A stretch of 64,000 nucleotides of DNA from Acinetobacter corruptisaponis (GCF_030053775.1 NZ_CP125669.1:2041962-2105961); one strand, 5' to 3'; shown: positions 37,676-48,161, counted from the first letter of the stretch. The notes: a model not told the origin generated them from the letters alone. Numbers and translations: made by a program.

Positions 37676-38437
37676 ATGGCAAAGAAACCTGCGAAACATC
37701 CACTCTCCCGATATTATCCAACCTATGCCAGTGTTGGCTTGGCTGTCATGCTTGGTGTGATGAGCTATTTCGGCCTGTTCCATCAGCAAAAAGCGTCTGC
37801 GCAGGACTACGCCATTCGTGGCTTTGATGTTTCACACCATCAGGGTGAGATTAACTGGAAAAAGATCTCTCCAGTGCAGTACCAGTTTGTCTATCTAAAA
37901 GCCACTGAGGGTGGCGACTTTAAGGACCGAAACTTTCAGGAAAACTGGCTTAAGGCACGCGAACAGGGCCTGCATGTCGGTGCCTACCACTTCTATCGTT
38001 TGTGTCGGGATGGCAAGGTGCAGGCGGAAAACTTTATCACCACCGTACCCAACAAAGCGGATGCCCTGCCACCCGTGATTGACCTTGAATATGACAGCAA
38101 CTGCATCAACACCTTTACCAAGGAGCAGTTACTCAGGGAAATTCAGGTCATGCACGACCAGCTACAGCAGCATTATAGCAAGCAGCCCATTTTCTATATT
38201 TCCAAGAGCTTTTACCATATTGTGCTGATGGGCAGCTTCGTTAATACGCCGCTCTGGGTACGTGATTATCAGGAACAGCCCAAACTGAAAGATGGACGGC
38301 AATGGCTGTTTTGGCAACATACCCAGAATGGCAAAATTGATGGCATTGATAAACCTGTCGATTTAAATGTTTATGCCGACTCTGCCAAACAGTGGCGAAT
38401 ATTTTTAAAACAACAAGGCATTCAGGATGGCAAATGA
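37676..38437 (+). CDS. GH25 lysozyme with membrane anchor
   Basis: Glycoside hydrolase family 25 muramidase, 253 aa, which cuts the MurNAc-GlcNAc bond of peptidoglycan. Catalytic acids are visible: Asp51 ([13 protein letters not shown]), Asp136 and Glu138 (PPVIDLEYD). A basic tail and one hydrophobic helix (about 17-37, [19 protein letters not shown]) lie before the domain, so it is an inner-membrane-anchored or secreted periplasmic enzyme. It overlaps dinB by 11 bp. In Acinetobacter this could remodel the wall or act on competitors; no phage genes are near. Confidence 0.87.
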   Translation: MAKKPAKHPLSRYYPTYASVGLAVMLGVMSYFGLFHQQKASAQDYAIRGFDVSHHQGEINWKKISPVQYQFVYLKATEGGDFKDRNFQENWLKAREQGLHVGAYHFYRLCRDGKVQAENFITTVPNKADALPPVIDLEYDSNCINTFTKEQLLREIQVMHDQLQQHYSKQPIFYISKSFYHIVLMGSFVNTPLWVRDYQEQPKLKDGRQWLFWQHTQNGKIDGIDKPVDLNVYADSAKQWRIFLKQQGIQDGK

Positions 38438-39494
38438 GCTACGCAAGATCATCCATATCGACATGGATGCTTTCTATGCCTCAGTTGAGTTAAAGGAACG
38501 TCCCGAGCTCAAGGATTTGCCTGTGGTGGTGGCCTTTCATCATACCCGTGGTGTGGTTGCCGCCGCCTCCTACCCTGCCCGTGTCTTTGGCCTGCGTTCC
38601 GCCATGTCGATGGGGCAGGCACGAAAACTTTGTCCACAGGTGATTGTGCTTGAACCGAACTTTGAGAAATACCGAGAGGTGTCTGCGCAAATCCACCAGA
38701 TTTTTCAGCAATATACCCCACTGATTGAACCGCTGTCACTGGATGAGGCCTATCTGGATGTGACCGAGAACCTAAAAAACATCCCCAGCGCCACCGAGGT
38801 TGCAACACAGATCCGTGCCGATATTCTGGCAGCCACTGGACTGACCGCTTCTGCAGGCGTTGCCCCGAATAAGTTTCTGGCAAAAATCGCATCCGACTGG
38901 AACAAGCCCAATGGCCTGTTTGTGATCAAGCCCTCACAGGTACTCAGCTTTATTGAGGATTTGCCTGTCAGCAAAATTCATGGTGTTGGCAAGGTGACCC
39001 AGCACAAGCTACATCAACTCAATCTGCATACTTTGGGCCAACTGCAACAAATTGAGGAAAAGGTACTGATTCACCATTTTGGCAAATATGGCAAACAGCT
39101 CTATCTATATGCTCAAGGCATTGACCAACGCCCTGTCAAGGCTGAACGGGAACGGCAGCAAATTTCCAAGGAGATTACCTTTGATGATGATTACACCCTT
39201 GATCAATGCAGCCATACATGGCAACCATTGACAGAACAGGTCTGGCGTAGCCTCAATAAGAAGCAGTTGGTGGCCCGTGGTGTCAATGTCAAGTTGAAGT
39301 TAAAGAATTTTCAGGTTTTACAGCACAGTAAAAGCTTTAAACAGCCCCTGCAATCGCAGCAGGACCTGTGGCAGGTGGTGTTGCAGTTGCTGAATGAAAT
39401 GCATATTGAACCCAGTTTACAGTTTCGGCTGGTTGGTGTGGGCGTGTATCAATTACAGCAAGCCCAGCAGGAACCCCAGCTTTGCTTATGGTAA
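38427..39494 (+). CDS. dinB: DNA polymerase IV (Y family)
   Basis: Error-prone translesion polymerase, 355 aa. Metal ligands lie in [14 protein letters not shown] (Asp12) and [12 protein letters not shown] (Asp106, Glu107). The little-finger domain (about 235-345) is complete. The C-terminus is QEPQLCLW, where QLCLW fits the beta-clamp binding consensus QLxLF, so sliding-clamp recruitment is expected. It overlaps the GH25 gene by 11 bp. No LexA box is visible; Acinetobacter lacks classical LexA. The frame is intact. Confidence 0.94.
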   Translation: MANELRKIIHIDMDAFYASVELKERPELKDLPVVVAFHHTRGVVAAASYPARVFGLRSAMSMGQARKLCPQVIVLEPNFEKYREVSAQIHQIFQQYTPLIEPLSLDEAYLDVTENLKNIPSATEVATQIRADILAATGLTASAGVAPNKFLAKIASDWNKPNGLFVIKPSQVLSFIEDLPVSKIHGVGKVTQHKLHQLNLHTLGQLQQIEEKVLIHHFGKYGKQLYLYAQGIDQRPVKAERERQQISKEITFDDDYTLDQCSHTWQPLTEQVWRSLNKKQLVARGVNVKLKLKNFQVLQHSKSFKQPLQSQQDLWQVVLQLLNEMHIEPSLQFRLVGVGVYQLQQAQQEPQLCLW

Positions 39495-39796
39495 TGGCGT
39501 TTTTTTACTCAAAAGCATGGTTTCTGTTTAAATTTATGTTTGCTTTTTATGCGCTTTTCAGTACTCTAGGCAGCGCAGTCACATTATCCATGTGATTTGC
39601 TGATGCTACAGAAATCCTCACTTTTAGCATCTGCTCCTGTGGTTGGCGTGACGATCAAATCCGAATATTACAGGGCGCTTCTGGTGTCCTTTCTCAATTT
39701 CCCCGCCCATAAAATTTTCAGGATTGCACTTTTCTCCCTGCCGTGTTCGGCTAAACTGTATCCATACAATTAGAATATCTTGAATGATCAATCATC
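39495..39796. other. intergenic, dinB to creB
   Basis: 302 bp with no credible ORF. It should contain a terminator for dinB and the promoter of creBC. No TTCAC-N6-TTCAC site is present here. Confidence 0.5.
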
Positions 39797-40510
39797 ATGA
39801 ATCAAAAACAAATTCTATGCGTGGAAGATGAATCCGCCATTGTTTTACCCTTGCGCTACGCACTTGAACGTGAGGGCTGGCAGGTCAGTTGGGCCAATAC
39901 GGGGACTCAGGCACTACAACTGCTTTCACAGCAGGGTTTTGATTTTATTATTCTGGATGTGGGCCTACCTGATATCAATGGTTTTGAGGTATGCAAGCAA
40001 CTGCGCCAGAAGTATCAGACCCCTTTACTCTTTTTAACGGCACGTGATGATGAGATTGACCGTGTGGTCGGTCTGGAAATTGGCGCGGATGACTATTGCA
40101 GCAAGCCCTTTAGCGCGCGTGAAATTGTGGCGAGGATTAAAGCCATCTGGCGCAGGATGGAAGCCCAAACTGCGATAGCTACTCCAATCCCATCATCACC
40201 ACGAACAGAATCCCTACTTCAGTCCTCAGTATGGTCATGCTTTCCGCAGTCGCTGCAAATCCAGTATCACGGACAAATCCTACAGCTCACCCGTTATGAA
40301 TATCGCCTGTTATTTTTGCTGATTCAGCATCCTGAACAGGTGTTTAGCCGTCAGCAATTGATGGATCATATCTGGGAGCATCCCGAACATAGTCTGGAAC
40401 GGACAGTTGATACCCATATCAAGGGTTTAAGGCAAAAACTAAAACAGGTTAGACCTGATGATGAGCCTATTCGAACCCATCGGGGCTTTGGCTATAGTTT
40501 AAAAAAATAA
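39797..40510 (+). CDS. creB: response regulator CreB
   Basis: OmpR-type response regulator, 237 aa. The receiver has phosphoacceptor Asp54 (FIILDVGLPDINGF), acidic Glu10-Asp11, Thr81 and Lys103 (CSKPF). A winged-helix DNA-binding domain covers about 140-235. With the downstream kinase and CreD it forms creBCD, which responds to carbon source and cell-wall stress and controls genes with TTCAC-N6-TTCAC tags. A perfect tag precedes creD here, which ties this regulator to CreB. It is followed 14 bp later by creC. Confidence 0.92.
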   Translation: MNQKQILCVEDESAIVLPLRYALEREGWQVSWANTGTQALQLLSQQGFDFIILDVGLPDINGFEVCKQLRQKYQTPLLFLTARDDEIDRVVGLEIGADDYCSKPFSAREIVARIKAIWRRMEAQTAIATPIPSSPRTESLLQSSVWSCFPQSLQIQYHGQILQLTRYEYRLLFLLIQHPEQVFSRQQLMDHIWEHPEHSLERTVDTHIKGLRQKLKQVRPDDEPIRTHRGFGYSLKK

Positions 40511-40524
40511 TAATGGAATAAGCA

Positions 40525-41991
40525 ATGTCCATCTTTATCCGTATCTGGTTTTTCTTTAGTCTGGTGGTTATCCTCAGTCTAGGCTTTATCGCCTATACCC
40601 TGACCCAGCAGGTCAAACCCAATGTACGGCAAGTGGTTGAAGACACACTGGCTGAAAACGCTAACATCATTGCACAACTGGTTGCGGAGGATGTCACCCA
40701 GCATCAGGTCAATACTCCCGAGTTCGACCAGAAAATACAGGCGGCGCTGTCACGCCAACTGAATGCCACCATCTGGCAGCATAAAAAGAATCAAATCAAC
40801 CAGCAGCTTTATATTACCGACCAAAACGGGATTGTGATTTACGATTCTGAACACCAAGCCGTTGGACAGGACTATTCCAAATGGAATGATGTCTATCTCA
40901 CCCTGCGTGGCAAATACGGCGCACGTTCCACAGCCATCTATCCCTATGACCGAAATAGCAGCGTCATGTATATTGCCGCACCGATTATCCATCAACAGCA
41001 ACTCATCGGTGTGGTGAGTATTGGCAAACCAAACCAGTCGGTACAACCTTATATTGAGCGTGCAGAACAGCAACTGGTTTATCAGGCGTTGTGGATTGCG
41101 GCGCTCAGTTTATTACTGGCAAGTATTGTCGCCTACTGGCTGAGACATAGCATTGATAAGGTACGGCGTTATGCCCAGGCACTTGCACCCGTCAACCAGG
41201 CTCCCTTTTTCTACTCCGCCAAAGAGTTGAATCAGGTGACCCAGGCATTAAGCGATATGCGAGAAAAACTGGAAGACCGTGCCTATGTTGAAAACTATGT
41301 CAACACACTCACCCATGAACTTAAAAGTCCATTGACCGCAATTCAAGCCAGTGCTGAACTGTTGCAGGATGATCTGCCACTGACTGACCAGCAGCAGTTT
41401 GCCACCCATATCGTACAGCAAAGCCAGCGCCTGCAATCCCTGATTGAGCGGATGCTGTTGCTGACCCGTCTGGAAAAAAACCAGCATGTTCTAGAATTCC
41501 AGACCCTTGACCTGAATGCCCTGATTCAACAATGTGTTCAACAGCAACATAGCGCCCTACAACTCAAGCAGGTTCAACTACAGCTTGATCTGCCTCAACA
41601 ATGCGGCGTATATGCCGATGTCTTTTGGCTCAGACAGGCACTCAACAACCTGCTGGATAATGCGCGAGACTTCTGCCCAGCACAGGGAATCATTGCACTG
41701 CAACTTAAGGCAAACCCTGCCCAGCATCATCTGCACATTCTATTGTTTAATGAAGGCGAGGCGATTCCCGAATATGCTTTGGGCCGTGTTTTTGAAACCT
41801 ACTTTTCCCTGCCCCGACCCCACAATCAGCAACGTAGCACAGGCATTGGACTCAGTATCGTTCAGCAGATTGTTCAGCAGCACCACGGACAGATTCATAT
41901 CCAGAATATTGCCGAGAACACGCTGGATTTCCTGAAAAATCATGCATCTGGTGTACTGGTCAGCATCACACTTCACACAAACTTCACTTAA
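40525..41991 (+). CDS. creC: sensor histidine kinase CreC
   Basis: CreC-type sensor kinase, 488 aa. A first transmembrane helix (about 7-27) and a second (about 187-206) enclose a periplasmic sensor domain of about 160 residues. A HAMP-like linker leads to His264 (TLTHELKSPLTAIQAS). The ATPase domain shows the N box ALNNLLDNARDFCP and the G box GIGLSIVQQIVQ. The cre tag at 41972-41987 lies inside its last codons. It starts 14 bp after creB and phosphorylates it. Confidence 0.92.
   Translation: MSIFIRIWFFFSLVVILSLGFIAYTLTQQVKPNVRQVVEDTLAENANIIAQLVAEDVTQHQVNTPEFDQKIQAALSRQLNATIWQHKKNQINQQLYITDQNGIVIYDSEHQAVGQDYSKWNDVYLTLRGKYGARSTAIYPYDRNSSVMYIAAPIIHQQQLIGVVSIGKPNQSVQPYIERAEQQLVYQALWIAALSLLLASIVAYWLRHSIDKVRRYAQALAPVNQAPFFYSAKELNQVTQALSDMREKLEDRAYVENYVNTLTHELKSPLTAIQASAELLQDDLPLTDQQQFATHIVQQSQRLQSLIERMLLLTRLEKNQHVLEFQTLDLNALIQQCVQQQHSALQLKQVQLQLDLPQQCGVYADVFWLRQALNNLLDNARDFCPAQGIIALQLKANPAQHHLHILLFNEGEAIPEYALGRVFETYFSLPRPHNQQRSTGIGLSIVQQIVQQHHGQIHIQNIAENTLDFLKNHASGVLVSITLHTNFT
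41972..41987 (+). promoter_or_regulatory. cre tag controlling creD
   Basis: TTCACACAAACTTCAC is a perfect match to the CreB site TTCAC-N6-TTCAC known from E. coli. It overlaps the end of creC and lies 62 bp before the creD start. Confidence 0.8.
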
Positions 41992-42048
41992 GCTTCAAGC
42001 CCAGCTCATCCTAAGCGCATATCAGTTCTAGATACTTGTCCTATTACA

Positions 42049-43446
42049 ATGACAATGGACTCCACGATGCGCCGTAACTTTATTCACCTTAAGATTGGAG
42101 CGATTCTGTTCCTGATCCTGATTTTTTATCTCGGACTGCTGTTTATTTCAGGTTTGGTGAACGAACGACAACGTTACCAGCAGCAGGTCATTAAAGACAT
42201 TGCCAATGAGCAAATCCGTCCACAACAAGTGATTGCCCCTTACTTAAAACTGCCTTATCAGGTTCACACCACCTGTACCAATGAAAATAAAGAAACCTAT
42301 CAATGTAATGAAATACGGTTTATCACCATAGGCGCAGAAAATTCCGACTGGACAGCAGCGTTTAAGGTGTCGGATAGCACGTATAAGCGCACGATTTATA
42401 AGGCAATCAGCTACCAGAACCACATGACAGCACAGGGCATATTTAAAAGCCTTTCCAATGAGCCACAACGCAGCTATCTTTGGGATCAGGCTGAAATTAT
42501 TTTTCCGATTCAGGATGCACGCGGACTGAATGCCAAACCCAACTTTAACATTGATGGCAAGGCCTATAAATTTGACTTTGCTGAACAGAGCCAAAGCCAG
42601 CGTGGCTTTGATGTGATGCATATCACCACCAAGCAATATCCTGAACTGATCCAGAAATTACAGCAAGGCTTTAAATTCAACCTACAGTTTGAGCTTGAGG
42701 GACTGAGTGAATTTACCTTTATTCCCACCAGTTATGAAATGACCTATCAGGCCAAGGGCAATTGGGGCGATGCCAAATATGACGGTCAAAGCCTGCCTTT
42801 TAAAAAATCCAGCCAGCAACAGCAGTTTCAGGCAGACTGGAAAAATATCGCGCTGGGCAAACGTAATCTTGACCAGCTTTCCATGTGTGAAAACAGTGAA
42901 TGTTTTTATCAGCAATTCAATTCCCAGCCTGATGCATCGGCTGCCTACCCAAATGCAGCCACCAAGTCGGGCCTTTCAATTCAGTTTCTCGATCAGGTCA
43001 ATATTTATACCCAAACAGATCGTGCCATCAAATACGGCATCATGGTGATTATCATTACCTTTGGCTGCTTCTTTCTATTTGAAGTGTTAAAGAACCTGAA
43101 AATCCACCCTGTCCAGTATGCGCTGGTCGCGATGGCACAAGGGGTATTCTTTGTATTGCTGTTATCTATCAGTGAATATTACAGCTTTAGTCTGGCATAC
43201 CTGATTGCCGCAATTGCCTGTGTGGGCCTGATCACCTGGTATTTATATTTCGTGGTCAAGGACCTCAAAGCTGCAATCCTATTTGGTATTTTGCTGAGTG
43301 TGCTCTACGGCATGATGTACCTGCTGCTGCAATCCAGTGGAAAAACATTCCTTTTCGGTTCCATCCTGTCCTTTGTACTAATCGCCTGTGTCATGTTCGT
43401 CACACGCCATGTCAACTGGTATCAATCTGAACAACAAACGGTCTAA
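42049..43446 (+). CDS. creD: inner-membrane protein CreD
   Basis: CreD is the main CreBC-regulated inner-membrane protein in enterobacteria and Acinetobacter relatives. The 465-residue product has one N-terminal helix (about 15-37). A large periplasmic domain (about 40-325) follows, containing ANEQIRPQQVIAPYLKLPYQV. Five or six C-terminal helices come last (about 330-455). In pseudomonads and Aeromonas CreD links to envelope stress and beta-lactam response. The ATG follows the cre tag by 62 bp, so creD can be induced apart from creBC. MTMDS or Met3 may be the start. Confidence 0.9.
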   Translation: MTMDSTMRRNFIHLKIGAILFLILIFYLGLLFISGLVNERQRYQQQVIKDIANEQIRPQQVIAPYLKLPYQVHTTCTNENKETYQCNEIRFITIGAENSDWTAAFKVSDSTYKRTIYKAISYQNHMTAQGIFKSLSNEPQRSYLWDQAEIIFPIQDARGLNAKPNFNIDGKAYKFDFAEQSQSQRGFDVMHITTKQYPELIQKLQQGFKFNLQFELEGLSEFTFIPTSYEMTYQAKGNWGDAKYDGQSLPFKKSSQQQQFQADWKNIALGKRNLDQLSMCENSECFYQQFNSQPDASAAYPNAATKSGLSIQFLDQVNIYTQTDRAIKYGIMVIIITFGCFFLFEVLKNLKIHPVQYALVAMAQGVFFVLLLSISEYYSFSLAYLIAAIACVGLITWYLYFVVKDLKAAILFGILLSVLYGMMYLLLQSSGKTFLFGSILSFVLIACVMFVTRHVNWYQSEQQTV

Positions 43447-43453
43447 AGCGGTT

Positions 43454-43477
43454 GGGACGGAGTCATGACTTCGTTCC
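43454..43477 (+). terminator. creBCD terminator
   Basis: GGGACGGAGTCA and TGACTTCGTTCC are fully complementary (two G-U pairs), followed by ATCCTTTATTTTG. It lies 8 bp after the creD stop. Confidence 0.75.
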
Positions 43478-43507
43478 ATCCTTTATTTTGCAAATAAGGA
43501 AAATACC

Positions 43508-43702
43508 ATGTACCACACCAGCTTGATGATGCTTGACCAGCTCTGCCCATTACACAGTTCAATCGCCTCCTGCCTAAACCAACTGAGAGAGGCAAAAATT
43601 CAATTCCTGAATCTTGGCAATATGATCATTTGCCCACAGCAACACTCCATTTTATTTTTCCAGCAACGCAGGCTGGTTCGCATGGAAAGCTTTGCTGGCT
43701 GA
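43508..43702 (+). CDS. 64-residue hypothetical small protein
   Basis: I do not recognise it. The frame MYHTSLMMLDQLCPLHSSIAS onward (listed in part) encodes a Cys- and Leu-rich, slightly basic peptide. AAGGAA about 9 bp before the ATG is an acceptable ribosome binding site, which is the only positive evidence. It follows the creBCD terminator, so it would need its own promoter, and none is obvious. It may be a chance frame. Confidence 0.3.
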   Translation: MYHTSLMMLDQLCPLHSSIASCLNQLREAKIQFLNLGNMIICPQQHSILFFQQRRLVRMESFAG

Positions 43703-43776
43703 TTTATACAAAATTACACTGTGGCTAGAGGGCATGCAGTACAATCAGCCTATGTTTTTTTAATTAGGTCACCATT

Positions 43777-44133
43777 ATGTCTGTGCAACGACTTCATGTC
43801 ACCTCACGTTATTGCGAAGTTGCAATTTCAGGAAACCAGGTTCATCTGGCTGGACAACTGGCAGATGACACCAGCGTGGATATTCACGCACAGACCCAGC
43901 AGACCTTAGACAACATTGACCGTTTACTGGCTGAGGCAGGCACAGACAAAACCCATATTTTATCTGTGTTTATTTTCCTGAAAGACATTGAAAAAGATTA
44001 TGCGGCCATGAATGCCGTTTGGGATGCCTGGATTGCTGAGGGGCATCCCCCAGCACGTACCTGTGTGGAATCCAAGCTCTATGCGCCTGATGTTCTGGTG
44101 GAAATGACCGTCACGGCAGTGCGTCCAGACTAG
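43777..44133 (+). CDS. RidA-family deaminase
   Basis: The 118-residue protein belongs to the YjgF/YER057c/UK114 (Rid) family, which forms trimers and hydrolyses reactive enamines or imines from amino-acid metabolism. The conserved Arg lies in PPARTCVESKLYAPDVLVEMTVTAV. The start MSVQRLHVTSRY and the VHLAGQLADD strand fit subgroups beyond RidA proper, so the exact substrate is uncertain. Its 3' end overlaps the convergent DUF2726 gene by 4 bp. Confidence 0.85.
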   Translation: MSVQRLHVTSRYCEVAISGNQVHLAGQLADDTSVDIHAQTQQTLDNIDRLLAEAGTDKTHILSVFIFLKDIEKDYAAMNAVWDAWIAEGHPPARTCVESKLYAPDVLVEMTVTAVRPD

Positions 44134-44672
44134 GACGATTTCACCGCCAGAACATTGTATTTTATCGCGCGCTCCGCCGCCTGTGGCATGGTCACTGGTG
44201 TAGCACTTCTTGGTGTAGCAGGCGCGAACAGGTCAGGAATCAGGTCTTCCCTTAATTCCTGTTCAGTTGGAATCGCGCTGTAACGCAATACACGGTATCC
44301 AGCCAGTTCCAGCAGACTGTCCTGATAATGTTTTTGTTGCAGGCGATTGACATAGGATTCGTCTGCAATCTCAATGATGGCAAGCACCTGATGCTGCTGG
44401 TCCAGCACCACAAAATCGGCCACCAGCCCCTGATACTTACGGCGGGTATGGGCAAACTTTGTGGTGAGCAGGGCATCAAAAGACACATGCGCCAATACGG
44501 TATGCCGTGGCAAAACCGCCTGTAAACGCATCAGGGTAATCTGTTCAGAAATATTCAGGATACCACGTCGTTTCAGTGGGCTGTCCTGACGCCGATTTTG
44601 CTGCAAACTTCGAACTGCAAATACTGTAATAAACAGTAGTCCAACTATTGTTATGAAATAATACATTTCCAA
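44130..44672 (-). CDS. DUF2726 protein with N-terminal membrane anchor
   Basis: The 180-residue protein starts with one hydrophobic helix (MEMYYFITIVGLLFITVFAV). The DUF2726 domain (about 40-150) has an endonuclease-like fold, with segments ADFVVLDQQHQVLAIIEIADESY and KHYQDSLLELAGYRVLR. The D...E-x-K-type pattern in such folds suggests nuclease ancestry, but the usual lysine is not clear here (IEIADES). An Ala/Pro/Thr-rich tail follows. It overlaps ridA tail-to-tail by 4 bp. The function is unknown. Confidence 0.75.
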   Translation of the reverse strand: MEMYYFITIVGLLFITVFAVRSLQQNRRQDSPLKRRGILNISEQITLMRLQAVLPRHTVLAHVSFDALLTTKFAHTRRKYQGLVADFVVLDQQHQVLAIIEIADESYVNRLQQKHYQDSLLELAGYRVLRYSAIPTEQELREDLIPDLFAPATPRSATPVTMPQAAERAIKYNVLAVKSS

Positions 44673-44989
44673 CCAATCCCTTTAGATTTTTTATAATCAT
44701 TTTGGCTTTGATGCCAATTTTTTTAGTCAATACTTTTTTAATCAACAGCGAGCGATAGCAAAGTCATTTTAGCAGTACAAACTTAAATTTTTTAATCGTG
44801 TTTGAACAGCCGACCAAAGTCGTAAAAGCGTCCTGCACCTTTATTTATAATCATCCTGCGGGGAATATTCAAGTCGATATTGTCAGTATATGTTTCTATA
44901 AATTGTAGTTTTACCAATAATCTGTGACTACCCCCTCATTTGTGTATCTAAAGGAAAGCATGAGGGGTTCATGCTTTCCCAAACTCAAC
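44673..44989. other. intergenic with ygiQ-type hairpin
   Basis: 317 bp without a gene. The left part is the upstream region of the DUF2726 gene, and the right end holds the terminator hairpin at 44953-44979. Confidence 0.5.
44953..44979 (-). terminator. terminator-like hairpin after YgiQ gene
   Basis: GGAAAGCATG pairs with CATGCTTTCC over a 7-nt loop. CCTTTAG follows on the minus strand, so the T run is weak. CCCCTCAT just left of it can compete with ATGAGGGG in the loop. Confidence 0.6.
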
Positions 44990-47362
44990 TTAACGATGGG
45001 CCTTGGACTTCGGTTTTGGCTTTGCCGAGAAAGGACGTTTCTCACCTGTTTCACGCGGTGGCAAGCCCGTATGTTGGGTCAGAATATGCCCTTTTTGTGG
45101 ACGTTTCTGGCCTGATTGTGGCTGTCCTGTACGTTTTGCGGAATCTCCCGCCACAGTGGAGTTCTTCTTGCGAGCAGACTTATATTCCCCCTCAGCGGTT
45201 CCCTGTGGCTGGTAGGTTGGAATCAGGTGCTGCTTGGAATTCCCAATCAAATCCGAACGCCCCATTTCCTTTAAGGCTTCACGCAATAGAGGCCAGTTGT
45301 TTGGATCATGGTAACGCAGAAACGCCTTATGCAAACGGCGACGTTTCTCGCCTTTGACGATGTCCACATTTTCAGTGTAACGCGCCACCTTGGACAGTGG
45401 GTTTTTACCTGAATAATACATGGTAGTGGCGGTGGCCATCGGCGATGGATAGAACGTCTGTACCTGATCGGCACGGAAACCATTCTTCTTCAACCAGACC
45501 GCCAGATTCATCATGTCATAGTCGGTTGTGCCTGGATGTGCGGCAATAAAGTATGGAATCAAATATTGTTCCTTACCCGCTTCCTTACTAAAACGCTCAA
45601 ACATTTGCTTAAAACGGTCATAGGTACCAATTCCAGGTTTCATCATCTTGGAGAGTGGCCCCTGTTCGGTATGCTCAGGCGCAATCTTCAGGTAACCACC
45701 GACATGGTGCTGAACCAGTTCCTTGACATATTCAGGATTGAGTACAGCCAAATCATAACGTAAACCTGAACCAATCAGGATCTTCTTCACACCCTTGATT
45801 TCACGCGCCTTACGGTAAAGCTGAACCAGTGGTGCGTGATCAGTGTGCAGGTTCTGGCATACGCCTGGGTAGACACAGGATGGCTTACGACAGTTCTTCT
45901 CAATTTCAGGATCATTGCAGTGCAGACGGTACATATTGGCGGTTGGGCCACCCAAGTCTGAAATGATGCCTGTGAAATTCGGTGCGGTATCACGAATCTT
46001 TTCAATTTCACGTAAAATTGAGTCTTCCGAACGGTTCTGGATAATCCGTCCCTCATGCTCCGTAATCGAACAGAATGTACAGCCACCAAAACAGCCACGC
46101 ATGATATTGACAGAGAACTTGATCATGTCAAATGCAGGGAAACGTGCATCCCCATACGCAGGGTGTGGTAAACGTGCATACGGCAAGTCAAACACGTAAT
46201 CCATTTCCTCTGTGGTCAGTGGAATAGGCGGTGGATTAATCCAGACATCACGTTCACCGTGGCGCTGAACAAGGGCACGTGCATTGCCTGGATTGGTTTC
46301 AAGATGCAAAATACGGTTGGCATGGGCATACAGCACATGATCATTTGCCACCTCTTCAAATGATGGCAAACGAATCACCGCCAGTTCACGTGGTGGCAGT
46401 TTATGCTTAATCGCCTTGGATGGTGCAGCTCTCAGTTGCACAATCTGGGTATCAGGGTCTAACTGATCACCCTCACGTACAATTGGATTTGCCACAATTT
46501 CTTTCTGGAAATTTTGATATTGGGCTAAAGAGTTGCCTTTTTCTTTCTCAACCTCACAGCCATCAATATCTTCTGTCATCACATACGGATTGATGATGGG
46601 ATCGACACGTCCAATGGTATCGACATCATTACTGGCAATTTCAACGAATTTTGCCTTAGAGGCTTTATTGTGCTTATTAATAATAAATGCAGTGCCACGA
46701 ACATCAGTAATGTCATGCACCTTTTCACCTTTGGCCAAGCGGTGCATCACCTCGATAATGGCACGCTCACCATTACCATACATCAACAGGTCAGCCTTTG
46801 AATCCATCAGAATGGAACGGCGAACCTTGTCTGACCAATAATCATAGTGTGCGATACGGCGTAGACTGCCCTCAATCCCCCCCAGCAATACAGGCACATC
46901 TGGAAATGCCTCACGGCAACGCTGGCAATACACGGTTGCCGCACGGTCAGGGCGTTTATTGGCTTCATTGTTTGGAGAATAGGCATCATCCGAGCGGATT
47001 TTACGATCTGCCGTATAACGGTTGATCATTGAATCCATGTTCCCAGCCGTTACCCCCCACGCAATGGTGGGCTTGCCCAGCACACGGAAACTCTCGACAT
47101 TGGTCCAGTCTGGCTGCGCAATAATCCCAACACGGAAGCCTTGTGCCTCAAGCACACGCCCTATCACACCCGATACAAAGGAAGGATGGTCAATATAGGC
47201 ATCACCACAGACTAAAATAAAGTCACAAGCATCCCAGCCGAGCAGGTCCATTTCTTCTCGTGACATCGGCAAAAATGGTGCGGGTTCAAAACACGACGCC
47301 CAATATTTGTCGTAATCAAACAGCGCTTTGGGCGCGGTCTGCATGGTGTAGGCAGTAGACAT
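44990..47362 (-). CDS. YgiQ-family radical SAM protein
   Basis: A 790-residue radical S-adenosylmethionine protein. The iron-sulfur signature CFGGCTFC (three Cys in CxxxCxxC spacing) lies near residue 415, after an N-terminal B12-binding-like region ([21 protein letters not shown]). The C-terminal part is DUF3362-like and ends in a basic, Pro/Gln/Lys-rich tail ([22 protein letters not shown]). YgiQ proteins are widespread, but no reaction is established. The tail suggests nucleic-acid contact; that is inference. It is monocistronic. Confidence 0.88.
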   Translation of the reverse strand: MSTAYTMQTAPKALFDYDKYWASCFEPAPFLPMSREEMDLLGWDACDFILVCGDAYIDHPSFVSGVIGRVLEAQGFRVGIIAQPDWTNVESFRVLGKPTIAWGVTAGNMDSMINRYTADRKIRSDDAYSPNNEANKRPDRAATVYCQRCREAFPDVPVLLGGIEGSLRRIAHYDYWSDKVRRSILMDSKADLLMYGNGERAIIEVMHRLAKGEKVHDITDVRGTAFIINKHNKASKAKFVEIASNDVDTIGRVDPIINPYVMTEDIDGCEVEKEKGNSLAQYQNFQKEIVANPIVREGDQLDPDTQIVQLRAAPSKAIKHKLPPRELAVIRLPSFEEVANDHVLYAHANRILHLETNPGNARALVQRHGERDVWINPPPIPLTTEEMDYVFDLPYARLPHPAYGDARFPAFDMIKFSVNIMRGCFGGCTFCSITEHEGRIIQNRSEDSILREIEKIRDTAPNFTGIISDLGGPTANMYRLHCNDPEIEKNCRKPSCVYPGVCQNLHTDHAPLVQLYRKAREIKGVKKILIGSGLRYDLAVLNPEYVKELVQHHVGGYLKIAPEHTEQGPLSKMMKPGIGTYDRFKQMFERFSKEAGKEQYLIPYFIAAHPGTTDYDMMNLAVWLKKNGFRADQVQTFYPSPMATATTMYYSGKNPLSKVARYTENVDIVKGEKRRRLHKAFLRYHDPNNWPLLREALKEMGRSDLIGNSKQHLIPTYQPQGTAEGEYKSARKKNSTVAGDSAKRTGQPQSGQKRPQKGHILTQHTGLPPRETGEKRPFSAKPKPKSKAHR

Positions 47363-47469
47363 AGCTTGCGAATCTCGGCTAGCAGATGGAGGAGAGACAT
47401 CTAAAGATGAAAGCCGATCATTTTAACATGAATTTGATTCATTTTTATAGATTAAAAAATAAACAAATC

Positions 47470-47509
47470 ATATTTCCCCACTTCTCTGATCAGAATTATG
47501 GGGAAATAT
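47470..47509 (-). terminator. hairpin after 168-aa acidic gene
   Basis: ATATTTCCCC and GGGGAAATAT are perfect 10-bp arms over a 20-nt loop that itself contains TTCTGATCAGA. The minus strand lacks a T run, so termination is plausible but not certain. Confidence 0.45.
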
Positions 47510-47531
47510 AGAGATAAGGGATTGATAAACC

Positions 47532-48038
47532 TTATTCTTCGTTTAGGAAACCTTCCTTGATTTCCACTGGCAAGCCCTGATGCCACCATGCATAAATGGA
47601 TGCCTTGATTTCCTCATCCTGTTCAGGGTCATTGAATGGCTCATCATCTTCACGAACTAATTCATCACCATTAAATTTAAACCAGAATTCCCAGGGATCA
47701 TCGTCACCACAGCCCCAAGCCTGTACAACAATTTCTGGTAATAGGCCTTTCAGGAAAATTAAAATATTCTCAATATTTTCATCACCGTTTGAGCCATGGG
47801 TAAAATCGAGCACTGCAAAGCCTGCAACATAATCAAGCGTCTCTGGCGCAAGGTCATGTTCAATCGAATCAATCAAATCAAGCAGTTCTTGAGTAATCTC
47901 ACCTGCCTGCGAATTAATCAATAAAGCTACCTGACTAAATTTCTCCTCATCTCCCTGGTGTGTGGTAAATAACGCTTCTAATTGCCCCATGATTGTTGAG
48001 TCAGGATGCTTATAATAAACACGACTATGTAATTCCAT
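47532..48038 (-). CDS. acidic hypothetical protein
   Basis: I do not recognise a family. The 168-residue protein is strongly acidic (clusters GDDDP, VREDDEPFNDPEQDEE), has no membrane helix and is probably cytosolic. It begins MELHSRVYYKHPDSTIMGQLEAL and ends in EEIKASIYAWWHQG(..)EE. It stands alone between ygiQ and the MFS gene. Such acidic proteins may buffer nucleic-acid-binding partners or act as DNA mimics, but nothing here supports either beyond composition. Confidence 0.7.
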   Translation of the reverse strand: MELHSRVYYKHPDSTIMGQLEALFTTHQGDEEKFSQVALLINSQAGEITQELLDLIDSIEHDLAPETLDYVAGFAVLDFTHGSNGDENIENILIFLKGLLPEIVVQAWGCGDDDPWEFWFKFNGDELVREDDEPFNDPEQDEEIKASIYAWWHQGLPVEIKEGFLNEE

Positions 48039-48161
48039 CTGCTTTCCCCATATTTATTTTGTATTGTCATGCTGAATATCGCACGTGCTTAAGTTACCGA
48101 AATTCAATGGTTTTTAGCAAGTGCCCTGCGACTGTAACTGTCGTTTAAGTTGAGAAAATAA

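Noticed and set aside
43721..43909. 62-residue ORF overlapping ridA
   Set aside because: Out of frame with a clear RidA gene on the same strand.
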